IMG/VR virus record: IMGVR_UViG_3300018036_002016
Span: 1 to 60,375 of that record
Strand: one strand, 5' to 3'
Origin: a virus
Length of the DNA stretch: 60,375 nt
The position numbers were made by a program, and so were the translations under genes. Shown here piece after piece: positions 50,424 through 58,040 of the stretch. A model generated the notes under the pieces. That model was given only the letters and a program-made list of their open reading frames with translations, did not search any database and was not told where the DNA came from. Position 1 is the stretch's first letter, and the number at the start of each line of letters is the position of its first letter.

Positions 50424-51824
50424 TTACCTAAATTTTTTTTTAAGTTCATGTGCTTTTTCATAAAATTCATATGACGTTGCTTTGTATTCTTTACGTTGAG
50501 AATAAAGATCGCTAAGAATCTTTTTTAGAATTGAGTCTTCCTTTTTATATACTACTCCATTTTCACAAACAATCTCCTCAGTATTTTTGCGACGTTCTTT
50601 GATTTCATTTGTTGGAATAATATCAACATATGCATCTGGTGAAATATTAAATTGTCTCATTACCGAAGGATATAGTGACGCAAAGTCAAATGCACTTACA
50701 CCGGAATAGTAACCAACAATAGGCTGCTTTACAAAAGCACCTGCATATTTACCATCTTTTTTATTATCTTCTTGACTATAATCTACTCCAATTTTTCGAT
50801 TTAGTTCTGCCATTTTTCGAGCCATTAGAGCTTCGGTTACAGCAACTGGTGAAGCTGCTTTATACAAAGGCATTTTTGTGATTGTTGCAAGGGTCATAAT
50901 AACTTCCATTGATTTTAACTTTTGATCGATATAATAAACCAAAATTGAATCGACTACGTTATAATAAACATATTTTTGAAAATCATTCTGATAAAGATCT
51001 TGCAATCCTCCAGTATATTTAATTTTTGCAACATCGAGAACTTGGCCAGAAACAAAATCAAGTTTATTTGATTCTTTGACTTTAACAGATCTGTCATATT
51101 TATCGTAAAGTTGCATATAATCAAGAATACCCATATGTAAAGGCCTACTATCATTTTTATCAAGAGCACCGGTGACCGCTATTTCAGTTAGGTCAAGTTG
51201 TAACCTTTTACATCGATTTACAATATATTGCCAGTCATAGTTAATAAAGTTCCAGCCCGTCATCATAGGAAACTTAGGCAAAAACTTATGCAAGAATGTA
51301 TATAGCATATTATATTCATCCTTGAATTTATAATAAGAGAACTCCCAGTCTTGATCGTACTTCTCGAAGTGTTTATTAGTGTTCTCTTCAATCTTTTTAA
51401 TTTGCTCGCTAGATAAATCATCTAAGCCAAGAACTATTGCCTTGCGATCAGGTGTGATTATTGAAAAGGTAAGAATTCTACTCTTTGCCTCTTCTGCTTT
51501 TGGAAAGCCATCAACAATCTCAGTCTCAATATCAACAAAATATGTTTTTGGCATATTAAATGCAAATATTTCTTCTTGATCGCTTTCAGGAAGAGAATCC
51601 ATAAAATAGACAAGCGAGAACTTATTAAAAGATCTCGCCCTTTGTCTTTTAATTGGGCGACCGTCCCAATTTACAAAATTCTGGTCGCGCCATTTATCTG
51701 TTTCTTCTGTTACTACCCAATTTTCAAATTGACTTACCGGGTATCTTTTAAATGCTACTTTTCCTTCTTTATTATAATACGATACAATTATTTCTTGGTC
51801 CTTTTGCTCGATGTCTAATAGCAT
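50424..51824 (-). CDS. DNA polymerase family B, N-terminal part (gp43A-like)
   Basis: The first part of a split T4-type polymerase: exonuclease motifs YFVDIETEIVDG near 91-102 (ExoI), GWNFINYDWQYIVNR (ExoII) and YYNVVDSILVYYI (ExoIII), then FDFASLYPSVMR (polymerase motif A) near 378-390. It ends in the finger region (ELKKKFR), right before motif B, which is encoded at 45315-46517. The 466 and 400 residues together equal T4 gp43 (898) closely. In some Aeromonas T4-like phages gene 43 is also split into two cistrons. Nothing suggests decay. Confidence 0.92.
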   Translation of the reverse strand: MLLDIEQKDQEIIVSYYNKEGKVAFKRYPVSQFENWVVTEETDKWRDQNFVNWDGRPIKRQRARSFNKFSLVYFMDSLPESDQEEIFAFNMPKTYFVDIETEIVDGFPKAEEAKSRILTFSIITPDRKAIVLGLDDLSSEQIKKIEENTNKHFEKYDQDWEFSYYKFKDEYNMLYTFLHKFLPKFPMMTGWNFINYDWQYIVNRCKRLQLDLTEIAVTGALDKNDSRPLHMGILDYMQLYDKYDRSVKVKESNKLDFVSGQVLDVAKIKYTGGLQDLYQNDFQKYVYYNVVDSILVYYIDQKLKSMEVIMTLATITKMPLYKAASPVAVTEALMARKMAELNRKIGVDYSQEDNKKDGKYAGAFVKQPIVGYYSGVSAFDFASLYPSVMRQFNISPDAYVDIIPTNEIKERRKNTEEIVCENGVVYKKEDSILKKILSDLYSQRKEYKATSYEFYEKAHELKKKFR

Positions 51825-51899
51825 TTGATTTTTTTTCTAAGTTAATGTTTAAGTTATATTAATAGATGTAAGACTGTTTCTAAACCGATTGTAAAATAT

Positions 51900-52475
51900 T
51901 TATCCCCATCTTCCTAATTCATTAAATACTCTAAATTTAGAAACATATCTTCCCTGTTTTGTTCCTAACATTAAGTTGACCCATCTTCCAGCGATTTTTT
52001 TAGTCCAACTGTATCTAAAGTGCTTGTGTCCTCTGATATAAAATGTTGCAAATTGCAGACCTGTAACTGTTTTATCTCTCCATATCATGCCACCTTCTTC
52101 ACCTATGACATTATGTACTCTAATCTCAATAATGTCTCCATTTGTTTTTTTTGCCAAAGCTAACTTTAGCTGCCATGCTGGATTTCGCATAGCTACCCAT
52201 TCAAATGACTGGGAAAAACGCTCCCACTTCGTCATTCTATTGTATTCATATAGAATGTCTGCAACTTCAGGTCTTAATTCATAAAAACCATACCAGTTTT
52301 CAAGGTGGCTTGGCTCATCTTGATTTGTTAAATACCAGAGACCTAACACCTTAAATAGCCTTGGATTATTATCAATTTGGCGTCTTAATAAGTATACCAA
52401 AGGAAAGAGAAGAATACCTAAAAGTGCTCCAATTGCTTCTAAAAACTTTACAATAAAAAATCTAAGATACATCAT
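51900..52475 (-). CDS. Membrane-anchored phage protein of unknown function
   Basis: The 191 residues start with a hydrophobic helix (FFIVKFLEAIGALLGILLFPLVYLL, residues 6-30), followed by a soluble domain with FKVLGLWYLTNQDEP, FEWVAMRNPAWQLKLALA and beta strands HFRYSWTKKIAGRWVNLMLG. Proteins of this outline, including the RNPAxxL segment, are common small phage proteins with no known function. The gene begins 14 bases inside the end of the methylglyoxal synthase gene. Confidence 0.7.
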   Translation of the reverse strand: MMYLRFFIVKFLEAIGALLGILLFPLVYLLRRQIDNNPRLFKVLGLWYLTNQDEPSHLENWYGFYELRPEVADILYEYNRMTKWERFSQSFEWVAMRNPAWQLKLALAKKTNGDIIEIRVHNVIGEEGGMIWRDKTVTGLQFATFYIRGHKHFRYSWTKKIAGRWVNLMLGTKQGRYVSKFRVFNELGRWG

Positions 52476-52845
52476 TTTTACTAAGATATAAAATTATTAT
52501 ATGTGCTGCTTTATAATTAGTTGCTAATGGGACATTATGTACGTCACAAAGTCTCATCAACATTGAAATGTCAACATCATGCGGGTGTTTGTCGAGAGGA
52601 TCTCTAAAAAACACAACTGCATCCATTTCACCACGAGCAACCATTGCTCCTATTTCTGCATCACCACCAAGAGGACCACTATTTACCCGCTCTACTTTTT
52701 CCACGCCAGCATGCAAGATGCTTGCTCCCGTAGTTCCAGTTGCTACAAGTTTTACGTCTTCCCGGTTGAAGAAGTCTAGTCTCTTCATTACAAAAGCAAC
52801 CATATCTGCCTTTTTTCCATCATGGGCTACTAGTGCTATTTTCAT
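52462..52845 (-). CDS. mgsA: Methylglyoxal synthase
   Basis: The enzyme turns dihydroxyacetone phosphate into methylglyoxal and phosphate, a bypass of lower glycolysis. The 127-residue protein matches E. coli MgsA along its core: ALVAHDGKK (H8, D9), ATGTTGASI (phosphate loop), NSGPLGGDAEIG (D62, the catalytic Asp), FFRDPLDKHPHDVD (D82, H89, D92) and NVPLATN. All catalytic residues are present. It is shorter at the C-terminus than E. coli MgsA (152). The start overlaps the upstream stop as ATGA, in an early-type operon, so it probably acts early as an auxiliary metabolic gene. Confidence 0.9.
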   Translation of the reverse strand: MKIALVAHDGKKADMVAFVMKRLDFFNREDVKLVATGTTGASILHAGVEKVERVNSGPLGGDAEIGAMVARGEMDAVVFFRDPLDKHPHDVDISMLMRLCDVHNVPLATNYKAAHIIILYLSKNDVS

Positions 52846-53150
52846 TCATTTACTATTTTACGTAGTTCATATTCACTATTTCTAGTTTTAAACCTAATTA
52901 AGTCATCAGTGGCCTCAATTAATTCAGTAATTGTAGTAGTTTGCCATGTGAAAAATTGGTTAAATGGAGACATGATCAGAGACCTCTCTATTTCAGGAGT
53001 ATTATGTTTATCTTTAAAGGTACCGTCCTCATTCCATTCAATCCAAAGGATTTTACTTGAACGCTTAGTTAATCCATCATGCGAGCGAACAAGTTCCCAA
53101 TTCATCTCTTCGTGTTCTAGCAATATTTTTGGTTGTACTCCTGTTATCAT
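52842..53150 (-). CDS. Small unknown protein, first gene of the mgsA operon
   Basis: The 102 residues are mixed and acidic (LLEHEEMNWELVRSHDGL; ILWIEWNEDGTFKDKHN; IERSLIMSPFNQFFTWQTTTI). No motif recognised. It is coupled to mgsA by ATGA. The promoter region contains an early-class promoter and a 28-base palindrome. Confidence 0.65.
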   Translation of the reverse strand: MITGVQPKILLEHEEMNWELVRSHDGLTKRSSKILWIEWNEDGTFKDKHNTPEIERSLIMSPFNQFFTWQTTTITELIEATDDLIRFKTRNSEYELRKIVNE

Positions 53151-53159
53151 ATCAATGTT

Positions 53160-53187
53160 CTATAGCTATAGAATTCTATAGTTATAG
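53160..53187. promoter_or_regulatory. 28-bp near-perfect palindrome, operator-like
   Basis: The sequence CTATAGCTATAGAATTCTATAGTTATAG equals its own reverse complement at 26 of 28 positions, centred on GAATTC. It lies between the promoter at 53213 and the start codon at 53150. It may bind a dimeric repressor or form an mRNA hairpin. Confidence 0.5.
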
Positions 53188-53212
53188 AAGAAGGTTCACA
53201 CTTGTTTCCTAA

Positions 53213-53247
53213 GCTAATATAAACAAAAAAGCCGAGACTAAAAAATC
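53213..53247 (-). promoter_or_regulatory. Early-class promoter of the mgsA operon
   Basis: TTATATTAGC (53213-53222) and GATTTTTTAG (53238-53247) lie 15 bases apart on the minus strand. The upstream element is inside the loop of the terminator at 53225-53252. Confidence 0.6.
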
Positions 53248-53252
53248 TCGGC
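53225..53252 (-). terminator. Terminator of the cargo block, overlapping a promoter
   Basis: A 7-base-pair stem GCCGAGA / TCTCGGC with an 8-base loop is followed by TTTTTTG. It ends transcription from the cargo genes; its loop contains the -33 element of the next promoter. Confidence 0.82.
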
Positions 53253-53277
53253 TTAAATATTTTAAAACTATTTTAAA

Positions 53278-53595
53278 TTAGTACTCAAATGGAGGAGTGC
53301 TATAATCAGATTGTTCTATTCCATACCACGTGTTTCCAATTTGAAAATACCACCATCCATATTCAGAATCATCTACTACTTTAAACTTTTTCGGTAATTT
53401 TACAGACTTTTTAGATGCTCTAGCAATATATTTTAGAACTGGAACTCCATCGTCCCATGTTTTAGTAGTCGACCTTGCATTTACTGTACTTTCATCAGAA
53501 AGTGCGTCATATACTTCAGCGTTTTTAATCTCGCTAGCAAGTGCATCAATTGCTGATTCATTTACAAATGCTTCAAATAGTTTTATATGTTTCAT
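53278..53595 (-). CDS. Small cargo-type protein with capsid-targeting leader
   Basis: The 105 residues start MKHIKLFEAFVNES, then a helix and a beta-rich C-terminal domain (FKVVDDSEYGWWYFQIGN, NTWYGIEQSDYSTPPFEY). A cut after the leader (VNE-S, residue 13) would free about 92 residues. The DNA of its first 38 bases is identical to that of the next gene upstream, so the two share a recent origin of the leader. Function unknown; last gene before the terminator. Confidence 0.72.
   Translation of the reverse strand: MKHIKLFEAFVNESAIDALASEIKNAEVYDALSDESTVNARSTTKTWDDGVPVLKYIARASKKSVKLPKKFKVVDDSEYGWWYFQIGNTWYGIEQSDYSTPPFEY
53558..53595 (-). repeat. 38-bp exact repeat (leader coding), copy 1
   Basis: These 38 bases encode the first 12 residues of the 105-residue cargo-type protein and are identical to 53812-53849. 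The sequence after it diverges at once, so only the leader is shared. Confidence 0.95.
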
Positions 53596-53597
53596 GA

Positions 53598-53849
53598 TTA
53601 TTTAGGGGCCTTAACGGACTTTAATTTAACAACTCTATCTCCTGATTTATTATAATGAGATGATACTTCATACCATTTTCCATTGTCAGCTTGTGCAACT
53701 TCTGGTTGAGTATCTCTATCATATTGACGCTTTAGAGTGTCATAGTTTATATCTGAGAAATATTGTCTAAACTCAGAAGGATAAAGAGTAGTTGGTATTC
53801 TACCACTAGACTCATTTACAAATGCTTCAAATAGTTTTATATGTTTCAT
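53598..53849 (-). CDS. Small cargo-type protein with capsid-targeting leader
   Basis: The 83 residues start MKHIKLFEAFVNESSG. The rest has YPSEFRQYFSDINYDTLKRQ and a beta part WYEVSSHYNKSGDRVVKLKSV. After leader removal about 69 residues would remain. Function unknown. It is 2 bases from the next gene, and the leader DNA is identical to that gene's. Confidence 0.7.
   Translation of the reverse strand: MKHIKLFEAFVNESSGRIPTTLYPSEFRQYFSDINYDTLKRQYDRDTQPEVAQADNGKWYEVSSHYNKSGDRVVKLKSVKAPK
53812..53849 (-). repeat. 38-bp exact repeat (leader coding), copy 2
   Basis: Second copy, encoding the start of the 83-residue protein. Identity at every base, including silent sites, points to recent exchange of the leader between genes. 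Confidence 0.95.
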
Positions 53850-53860
53850 TTATATAGTTT

Positions 53861-54295
53861 TTATTTAAAGTCTGCCTTTACTCGATACTTTCTATCGGTA
53901 ATCACCTTATTCATTTCATTTGAAAGATATGCTAAGATTTCCATCTGTGCATTTTTTGCAGCTTCATCAACCGAATCTTCGGCCATATTTTTTGAAAAAT
54001 CTTCCCAATTATTTGCAGTTTCTTTATACCAATCTTTAAACTCTTCAATTAGCCTTTCTGTAAATGTATCAAATCCAGCAAGCTCTACATACTCTTCTGA
54101 AATAAATGATTCAAAAGTCTGAATATTTTTCATTTTTTTCTTTTTTCTTTTTTTCTTAAATTCTTCTTTAGCATCTCCTTGACCTGCTGGAACATCTCCG
54201 GTACCTGTGTACTCAGTAGAAGTTGGAAGTTTTACAGCTCCCATACCACCAACACTTGCTAGTGTTATGTTCATTTCTTCTACATTATCTTCCAT
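53861..54295 (-). CDS. Cargo-type protein with a capsid-protein-like N-terminal segment
   Basis: The 144-residue frame has three parts. Residues 1-44 hold SVGGMGAVKLP and a TGTGDVPAG segment, which resembles residues 61-87 of the major capsid protein (NIGGMGAVTLP then RGSGDKAP). Residues 45-54 are a basic run (EEFKKKRKKKK). Residues 55-68 are a typical leader, MKNIQTFESFISEE, and the rest is a helical domain (LIEEFKDWYKETANNWEDF). The ATG at 54133 could start translation of the leader form alone. The long form starts at 54295. Which is used is not decided; the part before the leader is too regular to be chance. Confidence 0.65.
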   Translation of the reverse strand: MEDNVEEMNITLASVGGMGAVKLPTSTEYTGTGDVPAGQGDAKEEFKKKRKKKKMKNIQTFESFISEEYVELAGFDTFTERLIEEFKDWYKETANNWEDFSKNMAEDSVDEAAKNAQMEILAYLSNEMNKVITDRKYRVKADFK

Positions 54296-54334
54296 TGATT
54301 GCTAAATTTATTTTTAAATCGTATTTTTTACAAT

Positions 54335-54625
54335 TTATTCCCACTCGTCTTTAGTGTCCTCTGGATACTCGATTATATCTAGGAATTTATCATAACTATG
54401 ATCGTTTCCAGTATATCTTTCATCATCGCTGTAAATACCTTCTTCGTCCCAAACCATTGTTACCTTTCCATCCCAATCCGGATTTGGTGCATCTACACCG
54501 TCAACCATAATACCATCACCCCATTCTGAAGCATCGTATCCCATTTTTTTAAGTCTCTTAACTTCTTTCTTAACGTTGATTTTTTCTTCGTTAATGAATT
54601 GTTCAAATAATTTTACGTGTTTCAT
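54335..54625 (-). CDS. Small acidic cargo-type protein with leader
   Basis: The 96 residues start MKHVKLFEQFINEEK. The rest is short, acidic and rich in Asp and Trp (YDASEWGDGIMVDGVDAPNP; GKVTMVWDEEGIYSDDERY). Cleavage at INE-E would leave about 83 residues. The start overlaps the stop of the metalloprotease-like gene (ATGA). No known function. Confidence 0.7.
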   Translation of the reverse strand: MKHVKLFEQFINEEKINVKKEVKRLKKMGYDASEWGDGIMVDGVDAPNPDWDGKVTMVWDEEGIYSDDERYTGNDHSYDKFLDIIEYPEDTKDEWE

Positions 54626-55278
54626 ATTTCAAAATTTTCTATTTCAGGAATTATTGTTTTACCCAATTCAATAAACACAGGAGCTACGGCTTTTGTAATA
54701 TAACCATATACCCATGCAAAGTCTTCTTCGCTCATAACTACCATTGGATCCTTATGATCACCTTCTGAAGGCCACGTGTATTCTCCTTGACCATAGTCAT
54801 GTTTAATCCACTCATCACCTTTAAGAGAAACTCCTAATTTTTTAGCTTGATGACGAGCTAATACTTTTTTAGCTAGGTGAAAACACTCATGCGGTAAAAC
54901 ATCCATCATTGCAGCGAATAAGCTACCGCTTGCTTCAGCCTCGCCTTTTAAACGATCCATAGTTATCCACAAAAACATATCAGCGCCGCCGTTCATTACG
55001 TTAGACATACCATAAAGAAATGCATCAGTAGGTTTAGTATCATATGCCTCAGCCTCGGCCTTTTTTAAGCCTGTCCACTTTTCAATATCTTCCGCGATTG
55101 AGAACATACCGACTGCATCTGGGCCCAAGGCTAATAGAACCTCATCGTCTATTTTAATCTCATCGCTAATATCAAATTGCAACTTAACTACTTTAGTAAC
55201 TACACCTGCATCAAGTGCTTCTGTTAGTTTAGTGGTATTCTCACTAATAAATTGTTCGAATAATTCTACGTGTTTCAT
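54622..55278 (-). CDS. Putative zinc metalloprotease-like protein with capsid-targeting leader
   Basis: The 218 residues start MKHVELFEQFISENTTKLTE-A, with two possible prohead-protease cuts (ISE-N at 13 and LTE-A at 20; the second is the exact T4 type). The centre has LPHECFHLAKKVLARH, a HExxH zinc site (H130, E131, H134) preceded by a helix; a third ligand could be His143 or a later acidic residue. Such a protein packaged in the head could be delivered into the host and act on host proteins. This is inference; HExxH alone can occur by chance, but the helical context is right. The gene lies in the cargo block. Confidence 0.65.
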   Translation of the reverse strand: MKHVELFEQFISENTTKLTEALDAGVVTKVVKLQFDISDEIKIDDEVLLALGPDAVGMFSIAEDIEKWTGLKKAEAEAYDTKPTDAFLYGMSNVMNGGADMFLWITMDRLKGEAEASGSLFAAMMDVLPHECFHLAKKVLARHQAKKLGVSLKGDEWIKHDYGQGEYTWPSEGDHKDPMVVMSEEDFAWVYGYITKAVAPVFIELGKTIIPEIENFEI

Positions 55279-55345
55279 AATATAATGTTTTGATTACAAT
55301 GAGTGCCATGGTTTAATCCAATACTCAAAAAAAACTTTTTTAAGT

Positions 55346-58021
55346 TTACCAGACATAGTCCATATTTTGAATCTTTTTAATTCTATCTTTAATAGACTTT
55401 GCATAGTTCTTAACTTCTCTTTCGTAATAACTACCTTCATATCCAGCATTCTTTTCTTGTTCTGCGTTATTTGTATAGTCTACGTATCTTCTAAAGTCAT
55501 CTAATAGATTTGACATTGCGTTCGAAGCATCTCTTAAAGAAACACTTCTTCCTTTAGGATCTGTTCCAATAATCGGTTCACCGTATTTAGATGTTTCTTT
55601 ATTAGCAATTCCATTTTTAATTTGCTCAGCAACAACATCAATGGCCTTTAAAACTTCAGCGTCTATTGGCATTTGTGCTGCTCGATTTGCAAGAATTGTG
55701 TGGTATCTGTCCTTATTTTCTTTTCTAAAATCTTTATCAGACTTGAAGGCAATTGCTCCTTTTTTAGATTGCTCTCTTTCAGTTCTTTTTGCAGATGATG
55801 AGTATCTTGCATCTAGTACGTCAAGATCTAATACATACGCTCTGTCGGCTAATTCTGCAACTTTTGTTAGACTTGATATTCCTGAACCCCATTCATCCTG
55901 TGTACTTGATTTTGAGAATCCTATACTATCATCTCTTTTTGAAGTTGTTACTGTTGATTCACCTCGCATCCATCCCGTAGATAACCATTGATTCTTGCCA
56001 TCTGTCATTGCAAGTAGTGTGTTTCCAGGAATACTTTTTACACCATATGAATATGACTTTGCATATGGGTTTTCTTTTTCGTTTGTTGTAAAGTAAAAAT
56101 ATACAGCTCTATTTCTTTTTTCTTTTTTAGCAGAAATTGGATCCATTTCAATAATATCAATATCTTCAATTTTATCTAGTTGAAGTTTTGACATTGAATA
56201 AAATGACTTTGCTAGATTCTTTGGCATTGATTTTGCACCTGCTAGAATAGACTGTAGCTTTGAAGACTTAAATGCTTCATTAACTGTGTTATTACTTAAA
56301 GATTGTACATATGATTTAAAAGACTCATATATGAATTTGTCCTCTTTTTTGTTTCTCTTTGATTCAAATTCTCCATTTTGAGCCATTGATAATAATGCAG
56401 TTGCTATTTTTTCAGCCTTAGCACCCTTATGTCCATAAGTTGCAACTGTTTCTCTAGCATCATCAGGTAACATGTCAGCTAATTCCCATGGATCATATTC
56501 TCCTAAAAGATCTAGTAAAATATTTTTAGCTTCTTTTTCTTCTTTACCTTCACTTACTGCTCTATCCTCTTTAATTGTTACTGGATATTTTTTACCGTCA
56601 AATTCAAATTCTTTATCTCCAGCATCTTTTGCTTTTTTAGCAGCCGCAACAAATGCTCTACCTTCTTTAATTGTTACTGGATATTTTTTACCATCAAATT
56701 CAAATTCTTTGTCTCCATCGTCTTTTGCTTTTTTAGCAGCCGCAACAAATGCTCTACCCTCTGTAGTTACTGATTCAAACTGTAAAGAATCAAGCTTAAT
56801 ATTCATTGAAACCATGTCCATTGGTCCTTTACCATCTTCATAGTCTACTGTAGCCATTGATCCAGTCGGTGAAAATTCTATAATCTTAAATCTACCAGGG
56901 AATCTGATATTCTCACCATAAACGGTTTCACCTTTCTCAACAGCCTTGATAGCTTTCTTAATTTTAGGATGAATACCTTCGTTAATTGCTGATTCTTCAA
57001 TATACTCAGCTAATCCATCATCACACCATCCATAGTCACAATCACTTAGTACCTTTTCAAGGTCTTTTCTTTTACCTTGCATTGTAATTACCGGGTGACC
57101 TCCACCTGGACCATCCATCATTTTATCAGTGATCTTAACTCTATTTTTCTTTAAGAATTTTAAGAAGTCTTTATCATCTGGATCTACTGCATCCATTTCT
57201 ACACGAGCCTCACAAATCTTAGATTCGTCATAACCATCATAGTCATCATAATAGTCTTCATCACCTCCAGTATACCATGACTGGTTTGGATCCGATGCTG
57301 CTTCTTTGGTAAAATCATGTCTTTTCCAGTTATATTTAGCAGTTGTTACGAGCGCTGGAAAAAGAGGTTTTTTACCTTTATCTCTTGTTTCTAGACTTCC
57401 AAATGCAATAGCAATACCGAAATCTCTTAAAGATTTAGAAACCATTTTGATTTTTTTCGTAAGACTTTTATCTTCTAAGTCTTCTTCAGAATATCCATTC
57501 ATTCTAGCAAGCAATTCATAATAGTCCATTCCTCCGAATTCTCCATAGCCTTCGTATTTACCTTCAAACCAAGAATTTCCTCTATTATCATACATCCAAA
57601 CGTCAATTGTATTCTCTTTGTCAGAACCGATTTGCTCTTCAGTATCTTGTGTCATCCATGAGAATTGACCCTCTGCGATCATAAAAGATTCAGTAATTTC
57701 TTCTTCAGATTCTTCTTCATTAATATTTAATACCGACAGCGCTCTAGACCCTATTTTTGATAGTGATACTCCATCTTCAGAAACATTAAAATATCTAGAA
57801 TTCCTAGAGATCCATTTTGGGGCACTTTTTGAAAATTCAGAAACTAATTTTTCAAAATCTTCGCTTGTAATTGTTGTTGTTCCAACAGTTGACAATATTT
57901 TATTTCTTACCTTTGCTGCAAATCCAATTGTAATTGCTGGGTGATTTTCAGTATATTGTCTTTTTACAACGATTTTCTTTGACTCGCTTAGATTGCGAGA
58001 AAATTCATTAAAATCAATCAT
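55346..58021 (-). CDS. Large multi-segment virion-type protein with many candidate prohead-protease sites
   Basis: The 891 residues start MIDFNEFSRNLSESKK, a leader-like motif. Sites of [I/L/V]xE-[G/A/S] type, the T4 gp21 cutting pattern, recur: LSE-S13, IAE-G117, ICE-A271, INE-G348, TTE-G421, IKE-G453, VSE-G491, IYE-S566, VNE-A582 (number is the Glu). Residues 421-484 are two copies of a 32-residue unit (EGRAFVAAAKKAKD ... GDKEFEFDGKKYPVTIK). The end from 583 is a basic helical domain of 300 residues. The layout suggests a precursor cut into several peptides in the prohead. I see no catalytic site. A late-class promoter lies upstream. Confidence 0.72.
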   Translation of the reverse strand: MIDFNEFSRNLSESKKIVVKRQYTENHPAITIGFAAKVRNKILSTVGTTTITSEDFEKLVSEFSKSAPKWISRNSRYFNVSEDGVSLSKIGSRALSVLNINEEESEEEITESFMIAEGQFSWMTQDTEEQIGSDKENTIDVWMYDNRGNSWFEGKYEGYGEFGGMDYYELLARMNGYSEEDLEDKSLTKKIKMVSKSLRDFGIAIAFGSLETRDKGKKPLFPALVTTAKYNWKRHDFTKEAASDPNQSWYTGGDEDYYDDYDGYDESKICEARVEMDAVDPDDKDFLKFLKKNRVKITDKMMDGPGGGHPVITMQGKRKDLEKVLSDCDYGWCDDGLAEYIEESAINEGIHPKIKKAIKAVEKGETVYGENIRFPGRFKIIEFSPTGSMATVDYEDGKGPMDMVSMNIKLDSLQFESVTTEGRAFVAAAKKAKDDGDKEFEFDGKKYPVTIKEGRAFVAAAKKAKDAGDKEFEFDGKKYPVTIKEDRAVSEGKEEKEAKNILLDLLGEYDPWELADMLPDDARETVATYGHKGAKAEKIATALLSMAQNGEFESKRNKKEDKFIYESFKSYVQSLSNNTVNEAFKSSKLQSILAGAKSMPKNLAKSFYSMSKLQLDKIEDIDIIEMDPISAKKEKRNRAVYFYFTTNEKENPYAKSYSYGVKSIPGNTLLAMTDGKNQWLSTGWMRGESTVTTSKRDDSIGFSKSSTQDEWGSGISSLTKVAELADRAYVLDLDVLDARYSSSAKRTEREQSKKGAIAFKSDKDFRKENKDRYHTILANRAAQMPIDAEVLKAIDVVAEQIKNGIANKETSKYGEPIIGTDPKGRSVSLRDASNAMSNLLDDFRRYVDYTNNAEQEKNAGYEGSYYEREVKNYAKSIKDRIKKIQNMDYVW
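56570..56761 (-). repeat. Two tandem 96-bp repeats
   Basis: Two almost identical 96-base units encode residues 421-452 and 453-484 of the 891-residue protein. Only a few bases differ, so the duplication is recent. Each unit begins right after a candidate cleavage site, so each might be freed as a 32-residue peptide. Confidence 0.92.
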
Positions 58022-58040
58022 TTTATTGCTTGTTTTATTT

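Noticed and set aside
45315-51824. Polymerase split as a sequencing frameshift
   Set aside because: The two parts are 3.9 kb apart with four-gene order intact and each has its own start and stop, so an error cannot explain it.
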